Notes under the pieces: model-generated
Databases searched by the model: none
The model's input: the letters and a program-made list of their open reading frames with translations, nothing else
Told to the model about the DNA's origin: nothing
Position numbers and translations under genes: made by a program
Part shown: positions 61,192 to 64,000 of the stretch, one piece after another
How the letters are laid out: each line of letters begins with the position of its first letter
Numbering within the stretch: the first letter of the stretch is position 1
NCBI RefSeq assembly: GCF_014284335.1
Contig: NZ_JACOGF010000008.1
Span: forward strand, 124,001-188,000
Direction: 5' to 3'
DNA from: Undibacterium hunanense
GTDB lineage: Bacteria; Pseudomonadota; Gammaproteobacteria; Burkholderiales; Burkholderiaceae_D
Length of the DNA: 64,000 bases

Positions 61192-62980
61192 TCCTGCGCG
61201 CAAGCTAGTCCGCATCACCATGCTTGCCAGCACAACCATAGGAACCATGGCGATGCTGCCTTTGTCTGCACATGCAGATGAAAGCGGCACCGCCACGGTG
61301 GCCTGGTTGCGTGATGGCAAGGTGGAAGTACGTGGGCTGTCTGGTGCCCAATCCAACACCCCACCCAGCACATCAGCTAACACATCATCCAATCAGGATG
61401 GCAAAGCGACAGAGCAAAAGATTCCCCTCGGCAGCCTGTGGAAGCTGTTTGTCTACGCCTATCTGCAAGACAATCGCGTGCAGGAAAGTGCCTATACCTG
61501 CAACGCTAAAAAAGAACAGCGCAGCAAACTGGAGAAAGATGAAGAACGCTATTGCTGTGAACCCGGCGATCAGGTGCAGCGTGACAGCGCCCTGGCAAGA
61601 TCATGCGCGCCCTACTTTTCACCGGCAAGACTTGGCCTGAACGACAAGGACTGGAAAAACTACTGGCAAACCCGCAGTGATGCCACCTGGTTACAACGCA
61701 CGGCACAATTGCAGCCAGACACCCAGATCAGCATCAGGGATTTGCTGGAAACCCTGGCAAAATTTTCACCGCAGGCACGGGCCGCCGCCCGCACCGCCCT
61801 GCTGGAAACCGCCGTGCAAGGCTATGGTCGCGAAGCCTGGGCGCAACTGGGTACCGGCATACGCTACAAAACCTATTCCTGGCATTTGCCCGACCAGTCA
61901 GCCTTTGGTGGTGCCGCTGGCTGGCTGGCCGATGGCACACCATTCTGGTTTGGTGCGCGTGGGTCCAGCCGGTCTGCCCTCGGTACCTGGGCCAGCGCAC
62001 TGGCCACCACCCTGCCAGCACCGCGCTGGGCAGGCATCAATAGCATGGACAATGTCGGTGACGAAGCGCATTGCGTCGATGTCGATTTTTTTGCCCGTTA
62101 CCCTTTGCGCGAAGTTCTTCCTCTGCCAGTGCCTGTCAACTCGACAGCAAGCACCGCCCGCGCTGGCACCATGACTGGTAAATTCCGCCTGCAATTTGCC
62201 AATGGCAATACGCTGGACATCAACAGCAATGGCAGCCTTAGCCTGCAACGCTTGCCCGGTATGGCACCGCAAATCACCGGGCGTTTCAGCGTCAATGACT
62301 ATGTTGCCCGCGTGGTAGACCGTGAAGGCGACGCCGCCAATGTACAGGCTGCCCGCAGCCTGGCAATTGCCGCCCGTAGTTACCTGGTACAGAATGCCGC
62401 CCTTGACCATGGCTGCTGGCGCATTGCCGACGCCACCAGCCGCCAGCGCGTCAGCGCCAACCCGCCGACCGAAGCCGCCATGGATGTCGCCTGGTTCACC
62501 GATGACCTGATACTCCAAGGGGCAAACGTGCGCTACCACAATGACAGCGCCGGCACCAACCGCATGTCCTTGAAGGATGCTGCAAAGCAGGCCAGCCAGG
62601 GCTGGAATTTTGAACGCATCCTGGCTGCCAGTTATCCACAAGCCAGCATCGCCAGCTTTAACGGCAAATCAGATTGCCAGCCACTGGCCGCTGCACAAAC
62701 CTGGCTGATCAATAACAGCAGCAAATGGCAAGCCATATTGCGTCGTGAGCCCGGTTTTGAAAACCCCGACATGCCGCCCGCCGTGTGCGCCCTGGCCACC
62801 GGCAACCCGTATTCAGACCAGAAACGCATGCGTATTTATGCACGCGGCTGGCGCAGCCTGGACGAGCGCATCACCCTCGCCCATGAATACCTGCACCTGG
62901 CTTTACGATTTCATCCGAACGGCGCCAACGAAGACTATGTAGAAAAACTGGCACGCCGCCTCATAGAAGGAAGTACATGA
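61169..62980 (+). CDS. yfaQ: DUF2300 protein (YfaQ-like)
   Basis: 603 aa. The start is taken as GTG 61169, inside the end of yfaS, because GAGGA lies 8 nt upstream and a proper signal peptide follows (ITMLASTTIGTMAMLPLSAH); ATG 61220 is the alternative. DUF2300 occurs twice in the protein. Near the C-terminus is HEYLH (572-576), an HExxH zinc-peptidase motif, followed by RFHPNGANEDYVE, so a peptidase or amidase is plausible; the middle part (SLAIAARSYLVQ) resembles SpoIID/amidase-enhancer sequence. Stop overlaps the next ATG. Confidence 0.82.
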   Translation: MRLWKFADPARKLVRITMLASTTIGTMAMLPLSAHADESGTATVAWLRDGKVEVRGLSGAQSNTPPSTSANTSSNQDGKATEQKIPLGSLWKLFVYAYLQDNRVQESAYTCNAKKEQRSKLEKDEERYCCEPGDQVQRDSALARSCAPYFSPARLGLNDKDWKNYWQTRSDATWLQRTAQLQPDTQISIRDLLETLAKFSPQARAAARTALLETAVQGYGREAWAQLGTGIRYKTYSWHLPDQSAFGGAAGWLADGTPFWFGARGSSRSALGTWASALATTLPAPRWAGINSMDNVGDEAHCVDVDFFARYPLREVLPLPVPVNSTASTARAGTMTGKFRLQFANGNTLDINSNGSLSLQRLPGMAPQITGRFSVNDYVARVVDREGDAANVQAARSLAIAARSYLVQNAALDHGCWRIADATSRQRVSANPPTEAAMDVAWFTDDLILQGANVRYHNDSAGTNRMSLKDAAKQASQGWNFERILAASYPQASIASFNGKSDCQPLAAAQTWLINNSSKWQAILRREPGFENPDMPPAVCALATGNPYSDQKRMRIYARGWRSLDERITLAHEYLHLALRFHPNGANEDYVEKLARRLIEGST

Positions 62981-63762
62981 TCAAGCTTAAATTCTCACGC
63001 CTGGCCTTCGTCGCCGCTGGTACCGCCATTGGCCTGCTAGCGGCAACCAGCGCCTGCGCAGCCGATGTCAATGTCGAAGCCCCGCGTGGTGGCTGGCGGC
63101 ATAGCGGCGCTGAAGCGTCACAATTTACCCAGCCCGTGCATTACCCAGCATCGTCCGTCAATACCGAAGGCCAGAATGAAATGGCCCTGATCAAGGGCCG
63201 CATCAACGGCAACATCAAAAAAGGCCCGGGCAAACTGATCGTCAATGGTGTCGGCATGCCGCTGTCCGTGGGCGCTGGTGGTGAATTTGCCCGTCCTTAC
63301 TCTTTCAGTTCAGGTTCCAACAATGTCGAGGTGCGCAGCCCTGACGGCAGCGATGTCAAGCGTGTGCAGTTTTTTGACACCAACACCAGCCGCCCGCTGA
63401 CACGTCTGCGCGTGGTTTTGTCGTGGGATAGCGATGGCACCGATCTCGACCTGCACGTTATTTCACCCGATGGCCAGCACGTGTTTTACGGCAATCGCGT
63501 AGTGCCCAATGGCGGCGCGCTGGATGTCGACGTCACCACCGGCTACGGGCCAGAAATCTATGCCAACACTGCCCCCATCAAAGGCACCTACCATGTGTAC
63601 GTCAACTATTATGGCAGCGGCGGTAATGACAAGGACCTGACCATCGCCAAGGTTGCCATCATCAGCCAGGAAGGCACGCTCTCAGAAAAACAGCAAAGCT
63701 TTCAGGTACCCATGCGCAAACCCGGTGAGCTGACCCTGATCAAATCCTTCACCTATCCTTGA
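62977..63762 (+). CDS. yfaP: DUF2135 protein (YfaP-like)
   Basis: 261 aa; the ATG overlaps the previous stop (ATGA). Sec signal (AGTAIGLLAATSACAA, cleavage near 29). The DUF2135 domain is clear: LSWDSDGTDLDLHVISPDG, HVFYGN and GTYHVYVNYYG. Periplasmic partner of the macroglobulin system of unknown biochemistry. Confidence 0.87.
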   Translation: MIKLKFSRLAFVAAGTAIGLLAATSACAADVNVEAPRGGWRHSGAEASQFTQPVHYPASSVNTEGQNEMALIKGRINGNIKKGPGKLIVNGVGMPLSVGAGGEFARPYSFSSGSNNVEVRSPDGSDVKRVQFFDTNTSRPLTRLRVVLSWDSDGTDLDLHVISPDGQHVFYGNRVVPNGGALDVDVTTGYGPEIYANTAPIKGTYHVYVNYYGSGGNDKDLTIAKVAIISQEGTLSEKQQSFQVPMRKPGELTLIKSFTYP

Positions 63763-63772
63763 GATCCACGTC

Positions 63773-64000
63773 ATGAAGATCACACATTTTTTGCTGGGCT
63801 GTACCGCAGTGGCAGGCACAATTGCCAGCATCTGCACCACCAGCATGGCCTTCGCCGATGAAAAGCCCGTCACCAGTGAACAACCCACCATCAACAGCCC
63901 GCGTGGCGGCTGGAATTATGGCGGCCTGACCGACAAATCCCGCGAAGGACGTGCCTCTTACCCGCTGCCACCAATAGACCGTGGCACACAAAAAAACCGC
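63773..64000 (+). CDS. second YfaP-like protein, cut by window end
   Basis: 76 codons visible from ATG 63773, 10 bp after yfaP, with no stop before the window ends. Signal peptide (HFLLGCTAVAGTIASI, cleavage probably AFA-DE near 29). The mature start, TINSPRGGWNYGGLTDKSRE, parallels yfaP (VEAPRGGWRHSG), so it is a tandem duplicate in the same operon. Confidence 0.7.
   Translation, partial: MKITHFLLGCTAVAGTIASICTTSMAFADEKPVTSEQPTINSPRGGWNYGGLTDKSREGRASYPLPPIDRGTQKNR

Noticed and set aside
1..64000. tRNA, rRNA, CRISPR array, prophage or replication origin
   Set aside because: No cloverleaf, rRNA, repeat-spacer array, phage structural gene or DnaA-box cluster was noticed; this was a reading by eye, so a short RNA gene could be missed.

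Overview
The window looks like chromosome of a Burkholderiales betaproteobacterium, probably Oxalobacteraceae (Undibacterium/Massilia/Duganella-like). The reasons are the moderately high GC, the Weimberg xylose genes with an E. coli-type XylR, the RTX/DUF4214 protease and the yfa-type macroglobulin operon. The genus is inference. AT-richer patches (about 250-2900, 30200-31000, 37500-38150, 47240-47800) suggest acquired segments.

Layout. 1-2.9 kb: truncated ArsR-type regulator, a class I methyltransferase, the debris of an IS3-type orfA and a secreted alpha/beta hydrolase. 3-20.5 kb: a xylan/xylose catabolic region, almost all on the minus strand: galM, xylR, a GH3 glycosidase, xylHGF (xylose ABC importer), xylDCBX (oxidative Weimberg route) and a GH10 xylanase, interrupted by a divergent TetR/TetA-like efflux pair. 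An almost identical 37-bp bipartite motif lies upstream of both the GH3 gene and xylX and is the best candidate operator. Secreted enzymes cut xylan, XylFGH imports xylose, and XylB, C, D and X convert it to alpha-ketoglutarate semialdehyde; the last dehydrogenase is not in the window.

20.7-31.3 kb: secreted and hypothetical proteins (serralysin-like RTX protease, solute-binding protein, a protein with a tyrosine-phosphatase signature, a YVTN beta-propeller, a two-gene operon ending in a c-type cytochrome-like protein). 31.4-37.5 kb is the most unusual part: an azoline-type RiPP (TOMM) locus. It holds a fused leader-binding/ThiF/YcaO cyclodehydratase, a thiazolinyl-imide-reductase-like oxidoreductase, a 280-residue protein with 58 cysteines that looks like a giant repetitive precursor, and a beta-barrel protein with a similar leader-like N-terminus. 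Two different MITE-like inverted-repeat elements sit between the genes.

38-47 kb: a small cytochrome c pair, azoreductase and Rossmann oxidoreductase divergent from a LysR regulator, a possible small RNA with a strong terminator, DUF2306, a glycosyltransferase, a stand-alone tape-measure C-terminal domain of contractile injection systems, a WYL regulator and a GST. 47.2-54 kb: proteins associated with extracellular contractile injection systems (two DUF4157 proteins and one small repeat protein) that share an N-terminal segment and look like effectors, plus a methyltransferase/TPR protein. 54.1 kb to the end: a tightly overlapping yfaA-yfaT-yfaS-yfaQ-yfaP-like operon around a thioester-containing bacterial alpha-2-macroglobulin, running off the window inside a second YfaP-like gene.
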